A DNA stretch of 64,000 nucleotides from Ahniella sp. (GCA_016712105.1 JADJRU010000022.1:1-64000); one strand, 5' to 3'; positions 49,818 through 59,131 are shown, numbered from the stretch's first letter. Made by a program: numbers and translations. Notes: a model not told the origin generated them from the sequence alone.

Positions 49818-50381
49818 TCAGATCTGCGGCATGGTGTCGAGCAGGAACGCCTTCGCCGTATCCCAATGGCGACGGACGGTGCGTTCGGTCACCGACCGCA
49901 TCGCCGCGATTTCGACAAAATTCAGGCCGGCAAAAAAATGCAGTTCGACCAATTCGGCAAGTTCAGGATCGACTGCATCCAGTTTGCGCAAGGCATCGTC
50001 AATGGCCATCAGGTCTTCCAGACGCGCGCCTCCCTGGTCGATGCCTTCGGTCAGCTGCGTCCTGGCCATCCCCTGCCCATGTTTGACCGTTGAGTGCTGA
50101 CGCCCCAGATCGATGATGATCTGCCGCATCGCCCGCGCGAGCAGCGAGTAGAAGTGTTGGCTGTCGTTGATGGCACGCCCGGCATCCCCGGCGATCTTGA
50201 GATACGCCTCGTGGACCAGCGTGCTGGGATTCATGGTGACCGAACCGGCGTTCTGCCGCAGCGTACCGCGTGCGATCCGGCGCAGCTCATCGTACGCCAG
50301 CTCGTAGATCTTGCCTTGAGCGACGGCATCGCCCTGCTGGCATGCTTCGAGCAGTCGGGTGAGTTGCGGGCGATCGGCCAT
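49818..50381 (-). CDS. ECF-type sigma factor
   Basis: An intact 187-residue sigma factor with region 2 (YELAYDELRRIARGTLRQ, NPSTLVHEAYLKIAG, LARAMRQIIIDLGRQHS) and region 4 (AELVELHFFAGLNFVEIAAM, RTVRRHWDTAKAFLL). It belongs to the ECF-like group that accompanies TPR Ser/Thr kinases. ATG at 50381 is the first after the preceding stop-rich sequence. It is intact where the paralogue at 38844 is broken, so only this module is likely to work in this strain. Its target promoters are unknown. Confidence 0.9.
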   Translation of the reverse strand: MADRPQLTRLLEACQQGDAVAQGKIYELAYDELRRIARGTLRQNAGSVTMNPSTLVHEAYLKIAGDAGRAINDSQHFYSLLARAMRQIIIDLGRQHSTVKHGQGMARTQLTEGIDQGGARLEDLMAIDDALRKLDAVDPELAELVELHFFAGLNFVEIAAMRSVTERTVRRHWDTAKAFLLDTMPQI

Positions 50382-50506
50382 GGGCTCAGGGTTCCGGAAT
50401 CCTTCCCCGATTCTGCCGCATTTGCGGCAGGGATAACCATGGATACAGCCGGTCAAAACCGACCTGATGACGGGCGGTCTGGTTCGCCTGGCCTTTTGAC
50501 AGCCTG

Positions 50507-50962
50507 TCAGGCCCGGTTTGCCGCGTCTGCACCCGCGATCATGTGCATGGAAACCCATTGCAGCAGACGCTGCCAGGCCAGTTCCATGTCCGGGGACCAC
50601 TCGGGCCCGAGCGTTTCGCTTAATGCCGCAATCAGGGCGTCGGCCACGAACTGGTAATGCACGGTCTTGGCGCCATAACCGCGATGGGCGGCGCCAAGCT
50701 GGCGCAGCACCGGCACCAGTGCATCGGGCGAATCGATACTGGCGATCACGACACCCAGCGTCTGGATCAACTTCATGCGCTGCTGGGCCATATCAGCCGG
50801 GAACAAGACCCTCATGCCCGGTTTGGACTCGAAGACCTTTGCGTAAAACAGCGCCGCAAAGGCGTCCGGATCCAGGGCCACTGCAGCAAGACTGCGCTTC
50901 AGCAGAGGATGGTCGGTCTGCTCGAGCAGGTCGAAGATCAATGCCTGTGGCGCCGCGCTCAT
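50507..50962 (-). CDS. Single-domain globin
   Basis: A 151-residue bacterial globin. The haem region HRGYGAKTVHYQFVADALIAAL has the proximal-histidine pattern of bacterial haemoglobins (HAxYGVxxxHY), and FYAKVFESKPGMRVLFPADM is the usual CD region. No reductase domain is attached. Globins of this type bind oxygen or NO. ATG 50962 follows a weak GGGGTGGGG site. It lies upstream of nothing obvious, 125 bases from the sigma factor. Confidence 0.85.
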   Translation of the reverse strand: MSAAPQALIFDLLEQTDHPLLKRSLAAVALDPDAFAALFYAKVFESKPGMRVLFPADMAQQRMKLIQTLGVVIASIDSPDALVPVLRQLGAAHRGYGAKTVHYQFVADALIAALSETLGPEWSPDMELAWQRLLQWVSMHMIAGADAANRA

Positions 50963-51456
50963 GGCCCCACCCCAGCGAAACCGCGATCGAAGACGCGGCC
51001 GGCGGCCAAGGCAGACAACGATACTTCGGAACTTCTTTTCATCACGTTCTCCCGGACAGATCCAAGCGATGCGGTGGCCCAGACCCATCCGTGGTCTGCG
51101 AACGGACAATTCCGGAATCAGCGCTGGCACATGACCTCGGCTGTTCGAATTGTCCCAGTATCGGTTGGAACGGAAAACAATCGCCGATCCGGACATCAAG
51201 GCCGGAAAAATCCCGCTCTCGACAAACATAACGCATGCCGTGGATGGCGTGCGACTCGCCAGAGCTACATTCTGCCGGCCAGGCAACCAAGGGCGATGTT
51301 GCTGCGATCGCGCCAAGCAGGCCCTCATCCGGCCGTCAAGCCACCTTCTCCCGTCCAAAGCTTCGCGCCCGCGGCGGTCCGCAGAAGGGTGTTTGTTGGC
51401 TTTCCGCCAAAGAAAAAGGCCCCGAAGGGCCCGTTTCCGGATTGGCGAACGCGGGT
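50963..51456. other. Non-coding stretch with bTHX terminator
   Basis: Apart from the terminator at 51411-51433 nothing coding is visible in about 490 bases; minus-strand reading frames here have no start signals and unlikely composition. The globin promoter should be within it. Confidence 0.5.
51411..51433 (-). terminator. Intrinsic terminator of bTHX gene
   Basis: On the minus strand GGGCC-TTCG-GGGCC is followed by TTTTTC, a compact GC stem with a U-tract. It lies about 24 bases past the bTHX stop. Confidence 0.75.
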
Positions 51457-51648
51457 TCAGCCTTCCTTCTTGGCCGGAGCGGCCTTTTTGGCCGGAGCAG
51501 CCTTCTTGGCCGCAGCAGGCTTGGCGGCGGCAGCCGGCTTTTTGGCCGTCACCGACGCGATTTTCTTGGCGGCCGATTTCGGACGCGCGTTGCCGTAGCT
51601 GGCTTTGGAAGTCTTGCCGCGACGGGTCTTGCGATCACCCTTGCCCAT
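51457..51648 (-). CDS. 30S ribosomal protein bTHX
   Basis: A 63-residue basic protein beginning MGKGDRKTRRGKTSKASYGN, the conserved core of bTHX, a small protein at the top of the 30S head. The C-terminus is a lysine/alanine/proline-rich tail with repeated AAPAKKA units, as is common in this group. AGGAG precedes the ATG by nine bases. An upstream in-frame ATG at 51684 lacks such a site. Confidence 0.9.
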   Translation of the reverse strand: MGKGDRKTRRGKTSKASYGNARPKSAAKKIASVTAKKPAAAAKPAAAKKAAPAKKAAPAKKEG

Positions 51649-51782
51649 GAATTTTTCTCCTGAATGTTTGCATATGGCCCGCAAAGGCTAGCAGGGACAG
51701 CCAGAACAGGAAACCGCGGGCGATGTGGGCGAGGGGCACTTCGACGCTAAAATGCCCGTTCCTGACCCCACGGACACACTTC

Positions 51783-52709
51783 ATGAACTTCACCAACCTG
51801 CTGTATTCGGTCGATGCCGGCATCGCCACCATCACGGTCAACCGCCCGGACAAGCTGAACGCTCTGAACCAGGCCACCGTGCGAGAACTGGAGCAGGCGT
51901 TCCTGGCAGCGAAGGCCGATCCAGCAGTACGTGTGGTGGTCATGGCCGGTTCCGGCCCGAAGGCGTTCATCGCCGGCGCCGACATCAACGAACTGGCCCA
52001 ACTGACGCCCGTCGAGGCTTTGGCCTTCTCGCGCCACGGCCAGCGCGTGATGCTGACGATCGAACAACTCGGCAAACCGGTCATTGCCCGGATTCAGGGG
52101 TTTGCGCTGGGCGGCGGCATGGAACTGGCCATGTCCTGCCATCTGCGGATTGCGTCGGACGCCGCCAAACTGGGGCAACCGGAAATCAACCTCGGCATCA
52201 TCCCGGGCTTTGGCGGTTCACAGCGGTTGCTCCGCCTGGCCGGCCGATCGGCGGCGCTGGAACTCTGCCTCCTCGGGCACTCGATCAGCGCAGACCGCGC
52301 GTACCAATTGGGCGCCGTGACGCGCGTCGTCCCGGCCGATCAACTCGATGCCGAAGTCGACAAGATCGCCAAACAACTCGCTGCCTCCGCGCGGTACGCC
52401 GTGGATGGCGTGCTGTCGTCCGTGCTGGTTGGCGGCGAATGTTCGATCGAACAGGGCCTCGACTACGAGTCGCAGGCGTTCGCGCTGTGTTGTGCCACCG
52501 AAGACAAGCAGGAAGGACGAAGCGCAAGGCAAACTTGCCAGCCGCAAAATGTTCTTCTCCGCGAGAAGTGCCCAAGGCAAAAATTTTTCTCCCTGGGGGA
52601 AGATGCCAGGAAAAATCTGTCTTTTCAGCAATATGTTCTTCTCCCGGTTCCCGGGAGAAGGCAAACCCTTCGCTGCCGGACTAATCCTTCGGCGGCGGCG
52701 GCGCGATGA
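51783..52709 (+). CDS. Enoyl-CoA hydratase, aberrant C-terminus
   Basis: A crotonase-fold enzyme that hydrates enoyl-CoA in fatty-acid or related catabolism. Oxyanion-hole segments (KAFIAGADINEL, GFALGGGMELAMSC) and both catalytic glutamates (GGGMEL and GQPEINLGIIPGFGG) are present. Homology holds to CCATEDKQEG near 52520 and then fails: the usual short ending (TxAFLEKR...) is missing and the frame runs into hairpin-repeat sequence to 52709, overlapping the end of ftsK. One other frame reads KRKANLPAAK, hinting at a small deletion near 52520. Normal length would be about 258 residues. Confidence 0.85.
   Translation: MNFTNLLYSVDAGIATITVNRPDKLNALNQATVRELEQAFLAAKADPAVRVVVMAGSGPKAFIAGADINELAQLTPVEALAFSRHGQRVMLTIEQLGKPVIARIQGFALGGGMELAMSCHLRIASDAAKLGQPEINLGIIPGFGGSQRLLRLAGRSAALELCLLGHSISADRAYQLGAVTRVVPADQLDAEVDKIAKQLAASARYAVDGVLSSVLVGGECSIEQGLDYESQAFALCCATEDKQEGRSARQTCQPQNVLLREKCPRQKFFSLGEDARKNLSFQQYVLLPVPGRRQTLRCRTNPSAAAAR
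52550..52662. repeat. Hairpin repeat cluster between convergent genes
   Basis: Three related stem-loops: CTTCTC-CGC-GAGAAG (52554-52568), an imperfect TTCTCCC/GGGGAA pair (about 52587-52601) and the perfect CTTCTCCCGG-TTC-CCGGGAGAAG (52638-52660), separated by AAGGCAAAAA-like sequence. They probably end transcription from both sides. The type resembles the CTTCTCCC...GGGAGAAGG intergenic repeats of xanthomonads. Confidence 0.75.
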
Positions 52710-54995
52710 CCATGCGGTTGCCGTTGGCTTCGGGTGGGCTGACCACACCCTGAGCCTCCATCTCTTCGATCAGACGCGCAGCGCGGTTGTAGCCGATCTT
52801 CAACCGCCGCTGCACACCGGAGATCGAGGCGCGACGACTTTCGGTGACGATCCGCACGGCTTGGTCATACAGCTCGTCCTCGTTGCTGCCGCCTTCTGCA
52901 GGCGCCGCTTCCGGCAAGCCGGTGGCGCCGATGACGTGTCCATCGTGGGTGGTCTGCACCTCATCCAGCACACCCGGCATGTAACTCGGGGTCGACGAGA
53001 CCGACTTGAGGTGTTTGACGACCCGATGCACTTCGTCGTCGCTGACGAACGCACCGTGTACACGCTCAGGCATCGCCGTGCCGGGCGGGAGGTACAACAT
53101 GTCGCCATGGCCGAGCAGTTGTTCGGCACCGGATTGATCGAGGATGGTGCGCGAGTCGATCTTGCTCGACACCTGGAACGCAATTCGCGTCGGGATATTG
53201 GCCTTGATCAGGCCGGTGATGACGTCCACTGACGGCCGCTGCGTGGCCAACACCAGATGAATACCGGCGGCGCGCGCTTTCTGCGCGAGCCGGGCAATCA
53301 ACTCTTCCACTTTCTTGCCGACGATCATCATCATGTCGGCGAACTCGTCGATGATCACGACGATGTAGGGCAACAGTTCGAGCGTATCGGCAGTCCGGCC
53401 CGGGTCGTCCTGACGAACGACAAACAACGGGTCGAGCAAGGGATGCCCGGCGTCCTCGGCGTCCTTCAGCTTCTTGTTGAAGCCCGCCAGATTGCGCACA
53501 CCGACAGCCGCCATGAGCTTGTAGCGACGCTCCATCTCGGCGACACACCAGCGCAAGCCGTTCGCCGCTTCCTTCATGTCGGTCACGACCGGCGCCAGAA
53601 GATGCGGAATGCCCTGATACACCGAGAGCTCCAGCATCTTCGGATCGATCATCAGCATGCGGACATCTTTGGCCGTCGCCTTGTACAGCAGCGACAGCAC
53701 CATCGCGTTCAACGCCACCGATTTGCCGGCGCCAGTCGTACCGGCGACCAGCAGGTGCGGCATGCGTGCCAGATCGGCAACCATCGGCCGACCGCCGATG
53801 TCCTTGCCGAGCGCCAACACCAACGGTGACGACATGCGGTCGTATTCCTTCGAGCGCAGGATCTCGGACAGGTAAACGATTTCGCGATTGCCATTGGGAA
53901 TTTCGAGACCAATGACCGACTTGCCGGCAATCACGTCGACCACACGCACCGACGGCACCGACAGGCCCCGCGCGATGTCCTTGTCGAGATTGGAAATCTG
54001 CGCACCCTTGATGCCGGGTGCCGGTTGCAGTTCAAAGCGGGTAATCACCGGCCCTGGATAAGCGCCGACGACTTGAGCTTCGATCCGGAAGTCCTTGAGT
54101 TTGAGCTCGACCTGACGCGACAGCGCTTGCAGGGTTTCTTCCGAGTACCCCTTGATCTGCTGCTTTGGTTCGTCCAGCAGCGACAGAGGCGGCAGTTCAC
54201 CCGCCGGCAGTGCGGCAAACAGCGGAATCTGCAGTTCGCGCTCGGCGCGTTCGCTTTTCTCCACCGGCGGCGTGCTGGTCTGTTCGATCTTGATCTTTTC
54301 GCGCTTCTGCTGTTTGACCGCCTCGACCTTGCGGACTTCCTCACGCTCTTTCAGCACCACTCGCTGTTCGCGCGAAGCCTTGTGGGCCACCAGCGCTTCG
54401 CGAAGGGCGAAGATCGCCCGCAAGACCGCAGCGCCGATGCGCTCCATCAACAGGAACCAGCTCAGCCCGGTGGCCAGGGTAATCGTGGCGAGGAACCCGG
54501 CGAGCAGGAACAAGGTGGCGCCGAGTTGACCGACGACCCGACGCATCACGTCGCCAATCAAGGCGCCGATCACCCCACCGGCATTGGCCGGCAAGGGCGA
54601 TGCCACTTCCCAGAAGTGCAGATGTGCGATCGCGGCACCTGTCACCACAATGCCGGCCACGCTGAGCACCATCCATGCGGCGTCCTGACGCTGCCCCGGC
54701 AACACGCGCTGCTCGCGAAACAGGCGCACGGCCACGATGATCACCAGAATCGGAAAGACAAACGCGAAACCACCGAAAAATTCACCAGGAAATCGGCGAT
54801 CCAGGCGCCCGCCGGGCCACCCAGGTTGTGAATGGGGCCATCATTGCCGGCATGGGACCAACCTGGATCCGTGGGGGTGAAGCTCCACAGACAGAAAGCC
54901 AGATAGATCGCCAGCGGCAGCAACAGCAGCACCCAGCCCTCGCGCAAACGACGCGCCCAGTTGCCGGGGCCTTCCTTGTCCTGATCCAAACTCAT
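52681..54995 (-). CDS. ftsK: DNA translocase FtsK, one homopolymer frameshift
   Basis: FtsK anchors at the division septum and pumps DNA to finish chromosome segregation. N-terminal helices begin at MSLDQDKEGPGNWARRLREG (ATG 54995). After a missing T in the run at 54776-54780 the frame continues FGGFAFVFPILVIIVAVR to the motor domain, with Walker A in VAGTTGAGKSVALNAM, Walker B in VVIIDEFADMMM, and a gamma winged-helix end (RRASISGVQRRLKIGYNRAA). About 771 residues when joined. Essential in most bacteria, so the shift is probably a sequence error. It is divergent from trxB. Confidence 0.93.
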
Positions 54996-55136
54996 GCCGA
55001 TGACCGATTCCTGCAAACGTTTCCCGGGCGGCGAATCCGCCTGGAACAATGCGGGAGTATACATGTCGGGTTTCCAGCACTTGAAAGAAGCCGCCGTCAC
55101 CCGCATGCTTGCCGCCTTCCCAGCAAAAGGTTTCCC

Positions 55137-56090
55137 ATGAGCGCCGTCAAACATTGCCGCCTGTTGATTCTGGGCTCCGGCCCGGCCGGTTACTCGGCCG
55201 CGGTGTATGCCGCGCGCGCCAACCTGAAGCCAGTGCTGGTCACCGGCATGCAACAGGGTGGCCAACTGATGACCACCACCGACGTCGACAACTGGCCGGG
55301 GGATGTCCATGGTCTTCAGGGTCCCGACCTGATGGCCCGGATGCAGCAGCATGCCGAACGCTTCAATACCGAAATCATTTTTGACCATATCCACACCGCG
55401 GATCTGAGCAAGCGTCCGTTCCGTCTGGTCGGCGACAACGGCGAGTACCAGGCCGAGGCGCTGATCATCGCCACCGGCGCCACCGCCAAGTACATCGGCC
55501 TGCCGTCGGAAGACGCGTTCAAGGGCCGCGGCGTCTCGGCTTGCGCCACCTGCGACGGATTCTTCTTCCGCGGCAAGGAAGTCGCCGTGGTCGGCGGCGG
55601 CAACACCGCCGTCGAAGAAGCCCTGTACCTGTCGAATATCGCCAACAAGGTCACGCTCGTGCATCGCCGCGACAAACTGCGCGCCGAAAAGATCCTGCAG
55701 GACAAACTGTTCGAGAAAGCAGCACTTGGCAAAGTCGAACTGGTATGGAATCACGCGCTGGAGGAAGTGCTCGGAGACGACTCCGGCGTCACTGGCATGC
55801 GATTGCGCCATCTCGAAACCAATGTGCTCAGTGATCGCGCCGTCACCGGCGTCTTCATCGCCATCGGCCACACACCGAACACGTCCCTGTTCGAGGGCCA
55901 GCTGGACATGAAGGGCGGGTATCTGAAGATCCGCGCCGGCATTGATGGCAACGCCACGGCCACCAGCATTCCGGGCGTGTTCGCGGCCGGAGACGTGGCC
56001 GATCAGGTTTATCGTCAGGCGATCACGTCCGCCGGATTCGGCTGTATGGCCGCGCTGGACGCCGAGAAGTTCCTCGACCACCAGCACTGA
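55137..56090 (+). CDS. trxB: Thioredoxin reductase
   Basis: A 317-residue NADPH-dependent flavoenzyme reducing thioredoxin. It has the FAD motif GSGPAGYSAA, redox disulfide CATCDG, NADPH motif GGGNTAVEEAL and C-terminal AAGDVADQ(V)YRQA. AAGG six bases before the ATG fits. It is divergent from ftsK with a 141-base shared upstream region and is followed by a FemAB-like acetyltransferase gene seven bases later. Confidence 0.97.
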   Translation: MSAVKHCRLLILGSGPAGYSAAVYAARANLKPVLVTGMQQGGQLMTTTDVDNWPGDVHGLQGPDLMARMQQHAERFNTEIIFDHIHTADLSKRPFRLVGDNGEYQAEALIIATGATAKYIGLPSEDAFKGRGVSACATCDGFFFRGKEVAVVGGGNTAVEEALYLSNIANKVTLVHRRDKLRAEKILQDKLFEKAALGKVELVWNHALEEVLGDDSGVTGMRLRHLETNVLSDRAVTGVFIAIGHTPNTSLFEGQLDMKGGYLKIRAGIDGNATATSIPGVFAAGDVADQVYRQAITSAGFGCMAALDAEKFLDHQH

Positions 56091-56097
56091 CCCGACG

Positions 56098-57240
56098 ATG
56101 TTATGGCGCGTCGCCGAACGCATCGACCTGGTTGATGCCAAGGACTGGGACGCGCTGGTGCCGGACGGCAATCCGTTCGTCCGGTTTGCGTTTCTGGATG
56201 CGCTCGAACAAAGCGGCTCGGTACGCGCCAATCTGGGCTGGCAGGCGTTTCATGTTCTGGGGTTCGACGGTGACCGACTGGTTGCCGCAGCGCCGGCATA
56301 CCTGAAACACAACTCGCATGGCGAGTTCGTGTTCGACTGGCACTGGGCCGATGCCAGCCATCGCAGCGGCATTCCTTATTACCCGAAACTCCTCGTCGGG
56401 GTGCCCTACTCGCCGGTTCCGGGTCCGAGGTTGCTGTTCGATGCCACTTACTGGCCCGATGCCGACACGGCATATCGGGCCCTTCGGCAGCAGATCGAGG
56501 CAGTCGTCGATGAACACGCCTTGTCGGGTGCGCACATCAATTTTCATCTGGATCCCGAACGCACCCGGGACCCACGTTGGATCGAGCGTCTCGATTGGCA
56601 GTATCACTGGCGCAATCAGGGCTTTCGGGATTTCGACCACTTCCTTGATGCGCTCTCGCACAAGAAGCGCAAGAACATCCGACAGGAGCGGCGCAAGCTG
56701 ACGGACGCGGGCTGGACCTTCCGGCAGGTCGCCGGCACCGATGCGACGGCCGCCGACATCGACCTGATGGTGCGCTGTTACCGCGCGACATTTCGCGAAA
56801 AGGGCAACACCGCGGCACTGACCCAAGAGTGTTTTGTCCGGATGTGTCGCGCCCCCGACCTGGGCACTCGCCTGGTGCAGGCCTGGCACGAGGGCGAAGC
56901 GTGTGCCTCGGCCTTGCTGCTCACCGGCGGCGGGCGCCTGTACGGGCGTTACTGGGGCGCATTGCGGGACGCACCTGGCCTTCATTTCGAGACGTGTTAC
57001 TACCAAGGCATCGATTACGCGATCGCCGCCGGCCTTTCGGTCTTCGAGCCGGGCGCACAAGGGGAGCACAAGCTGGCGCGCGGGTTCTTGCCGGTGCGCA
57101 CGTGGTCGTCACACCGCCTGGCTCACCCGGGCTTGCACGATGCCGTCGCACGCCATGTCGTTGCGGAAACCGAGGCACAGGAACAACTCGGCGCCACCTT
57201 GGCCGCGGAGAGTCCGTTCAAGGCCGAGCCGCCGGCATGA
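56098..57240 (+). CDS. FemAB-like GNAT acyltransferase (DUF482)
   Basis: A 380-residue protein with the DUF482 pattern: NPFVRFAFLDALEQSGSV near the start, LKHNSHGEFVFDWHWADA, HKKRKNIRQERRKLTDAG and, near the end, ETCYYQGIDYAIAAGLSVFE with GAQGEHKLARGF. Related proteins are predicted peptidyl or aminoacyl N-acyltransferases of unknown substrate. Its stop overlaps the aat ATG (ATGA), so it is coupled to the N-end-rule transferase gene, a common pairing. Confidence 0.85.
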   Translation: MLWRVAERIDLVDAKDWDALVPDGNPFVRFAFLDALEQSGSVRANLGWQAFHVLGFDGDRLVAAAPAYLKHNSHGEFVFDWHWADASHRSGIPYYPKLLVGVPYSPVPGPRLLFDATYWPDADTAYRALRQQIEAVVDEHALSGAHINFHLDPERTRDPRWIERLDWQYHWRNQGFRDFDHFLDALSHKKRKNIRQERRKLTDAGWTFRQVAGTDATAADIDLMVRCYRATFREKGNTAALTQECFVRMCRAPDLGTRLVQAWHEGEACASALLLTGGGRLYGRYWGALRDAPGLHFETCYYQGIDYAIAAGLSVFEPGAQGEHKLARGFLPVRTWSSHRLAHPGLHDAVARHVVAETEAQEQLGATLAAESPFKAEPPA

Positions 57241-58016
57241 TCCGCATTCCGATCCTCAGTCCCGGCCGGATCCAGGCGTTTCCGCCCATCGATCAGGCCC
57301 TTGCCGAACCGAACGGCCTGCTCTGTGCCGGTGGCGACCTGTCTGCTGCGCGATTGATGGACGCCTATCGACACGGCATCTTTCCCTGGTTCAACGAAGG
57401 TGAGGCGATTCTGTGGTGGAGCCCGGACCCCCGTTTGGTATTCGATCCGGCAAACACCTGGCCGAATCGCCGGCTGGCACGCTGGTTCCGCCAATGCCCG
57501 TGGACGATCACGGCCGATCGGGCGTTCGGCGCCGTCATGCGAGCCTGCGCCGCCCCGCGCGCCTACAGCCGGGACACCTGGATCGGCGCCCCGATGCTGG
57601 CCGCCTACGGCCGCCTGCACGAACTGGGTGTTGCCCATTCGGTCGAAGTCTGGGACGCCGACACGCTGATCGGCGGCATTTACGGTGTCGCACTGGGTCG
57701 GGCGTTCTTTGGCGAATCGATGTTCTCCACACGAAGCCAGGCTTCGAAACTCGCTTTTTTTGCCCTCGCGGCCGGCCTTCGTGAGAAGGGCTTCGAACTG
57801 CTCGACGGACAAGTCGAATCGGCGCACTTGAGTTCGCTTGGCGGCGTGCTGCTGCCACGCGCCGAATTTGCCGCGCAACTGGACAAACTGTGTTCCGAGA
57901 CCCGAATCCCGGGATCGTGGCAGGCTGATTGGCCGGTCGATTCGGCCCGTTCGAGCCTGCTCATGCGCCCTCCCGCTTGGACGCCCGACCAAAGTCTGTC
58001 ATCATCCGGGGGTTAA
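57237..58016 (+). CDS. aat: Leucyl/phenylalanyl-tRNA--protein transferase
   Basis: A 259-residue enzyme that adds Leu or Phe to proteins with N-terminal Arg or Lys, marking them for ClpS/ClpAP. Signature segments GLLCAGGDLSAARLMDAYRHG, GIFPWFNEGEAILWWSPDPR, FFGESMFSTRSQASK and LLDGQVESAHLSSLG are intact. It is followed by infA, as in many proteobacteria. Confidence 0.96.
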   Translation: MIRIPILSPGRIQAFPPIDQALAEPNGLLCAGGDLSAARLMDAYRHGIFPWFNEGEAILWWSPDPRLVFDPANTWPNRRLARWFRQCPWTITADRAFGAVMRACAAPRAYSRDTWIGAPMLAAYGRLHELGVAHSVEVWDADTLIGGIYGVALGRAFFGESMFSTRSQASKLAFFALAAGLREKGFELLDGQVESAHLSSLGGVLLPRAEFAAQLDKLCSETRIPGSWQADWPVDSARSSLLMRPPAWTPDQSLSSSGG

Positions 58017-58032
58017 CCTCAGTCGAGCAGCA

Positions 58033-58251
58033 ATGTCTAAAGACGATCAAATTGAAATGGAAGGCACGGTTTTGGAAACCTTGCCGAACACGATGTTCCG
58101 CGTGAAGCTCGATAACGGGCATGTCATCACCGCGCACATCTCCGGGCGCATGCGCAAGAACTACATCCGCATCCTGACCGGTGACAAGGTCAAGGTGGAG
58201 ATGACGCCCTACGACCTGACGAAAGGTCGAATTTCGTATCGCATGAAGTAA
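58033..58251 (+). CDS. infA: Translation initiation factor IF-1
   Basis: A 72-residue OB-fold protein, MSKDDQIEMEGTVLETLPNT through to GRISYRMK. It binds the 30S A site during initiation. The sequence and length match the family fully. It starts 16 bases after aat. Confidence 0.98.
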   Translation: MSKDDQIEMEGTVLETLPNTMFRVKLDNGHVITAHISGRMRKNYIRILTGDKVKVEMTPYDLTKGRISYRMK

Positions 58252-58342
58252 GCACGCGCTCGAACTTTCGACGCAGGGCCGGCAGGGTTATACTTCTGGC
58301 GTTTCCGTGCAACCAAACTTATCCCGGGCTTGGGACATTCCT

Positions 58343-58675
58343 ATGAAGCGAAGTTCGATGTTGTTGTTGGCCCTGCTCGTCGCAGGTACCGCAGGTTCGG
58401 TCCAGGCCCAGACTGCTGGTGCGCAGGGTGATGCCGCCGCCGGCAAGAAGAAGTTCTACACCTGCACCGGTTGCCACGGCATCGCCGGCTACCGTAATGC
58501 TTACCCGGACTACCCGGTGCCGAAGCTGGCTGGTCAAAACGAGGGATACATCGTCAACGCGATGAATGCCTACAAGGCCGGCGAGCGCAAGCACCCGACC
58601 ATGCGCGCCCAGGCCGAAAGCCTGAGTGCGCAGGACGTGGCCGACATTGCGACTTACCTGTCGAACGTCAAGTGA
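58343..58675 (+). CDS. Periplasmic monohaem cytochrome c
   Basis: A 110-residue protein with a signal peptide (SMLLLALLVAGTAGSVQAQ) and one haem site FYTCTGCHGIAGYRN; the axial methionine is probably in NAMNAY or HPTMRAQ. The layout matches short class I cytochromes c of the c4/c5 type. It is followed 14 bases later by a related gene, so the pair may act as soluble electron carriers to a terminal oxidase. Confidence 0.88.
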   Translation: MKRSSMLLLALLVAGTAGSVQAQTAGAQGDAAAGKKKFYTCTGCHGIAGYRNAYPDYPVPKLAGQNEGYIVNAMNAYKAGERKHPTMRAQAESLSAQDVADIATYLSNVK

Positions 58676-58689
58676 TCCGGAGCCCGAAC

Positions 58690-59034
58690 ATGCGTCCAAT
58701 GTCCCATTCACTGCTCCTTGCTGTCGCCCTCTTCACGCTGGCCACCGGCGCTCATGCCGCCGGCGATGCCGAAGCGGGCAAGGCTCGCTCGGCCGTTTGT
58801 GCAGCCTGCCACGGTGCCGACGGCAACAAGTCGATCGACAACAACACACCCAAACTGGCTGGCCAATACGAGGGTTACCTCGTGAAGGTTCTGCAGGATT
58901 ATCGCGCCGGCATCCGCGTCAACGCGATCATGAACGCCCAAGCCAGTACGCTGAAGGATCAGGACATCGCAGACTTGTCCGCGTACTTCGCGTCGATGCC
59001 CGGCGATCTGAAAGATCTCAGCAACGACAAGTAA
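58690..59034 (+). CDS. Periplasmic monohaem cytochrome c
   Basis: A 114-residue paralogue of the previous gene, with signal peptide (SLLLAVALFTLATGAHA) and haem site SAVCAACHGADGNKS. GGAG seven bases before ATG 58690 sets the start. Both share the LAGQxEGYxVxxxxxYxAG pattern, suggesting a tandem duplication or the two halves of a c4-type dihaem protein carried as separate chains. Confidence 0.88.
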   Translation: MRPMSHSLLLAVALFTLATGAHAAGDAEAGKARSAVCAACHGADGNKSIDNNTPKLAGQYEGYLVKVLQDYRAGIRVNAIMNAQASTLKDQDIADLSAYFASMPGDLKDLSNDK

Positions 59035-59057
59035 AACCATACCTCGTGGTGGTCAAG

Positions 59058-59086
59058 ACGGTCCCGAAAGGGGCCGTTTTGCTTTT
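59058..59086 (+). terminator. Intrinsic terminator of cytochrome pair
   Basis: ACGGTCCC-GAAA-GGGGCCGT (59058-59077) is followed by TTTTGCTTTT. A strong stem with U-tract, 24 bases after the second cytochrome stop. Confidence 0.9.
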
Positions 59087-59131
59087 CGGCTAGCGCATTT
59101 ATGATCGAAACCTTCCGAATGGAGGACGGTC

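Noticed and set aside
54996..56231. Extension of the minus-strand ftsK frame across trxB
   Set aside because: The frame stays open by chance opposite trxB; FtsK homology begins at MSLDQDKEG (54995).
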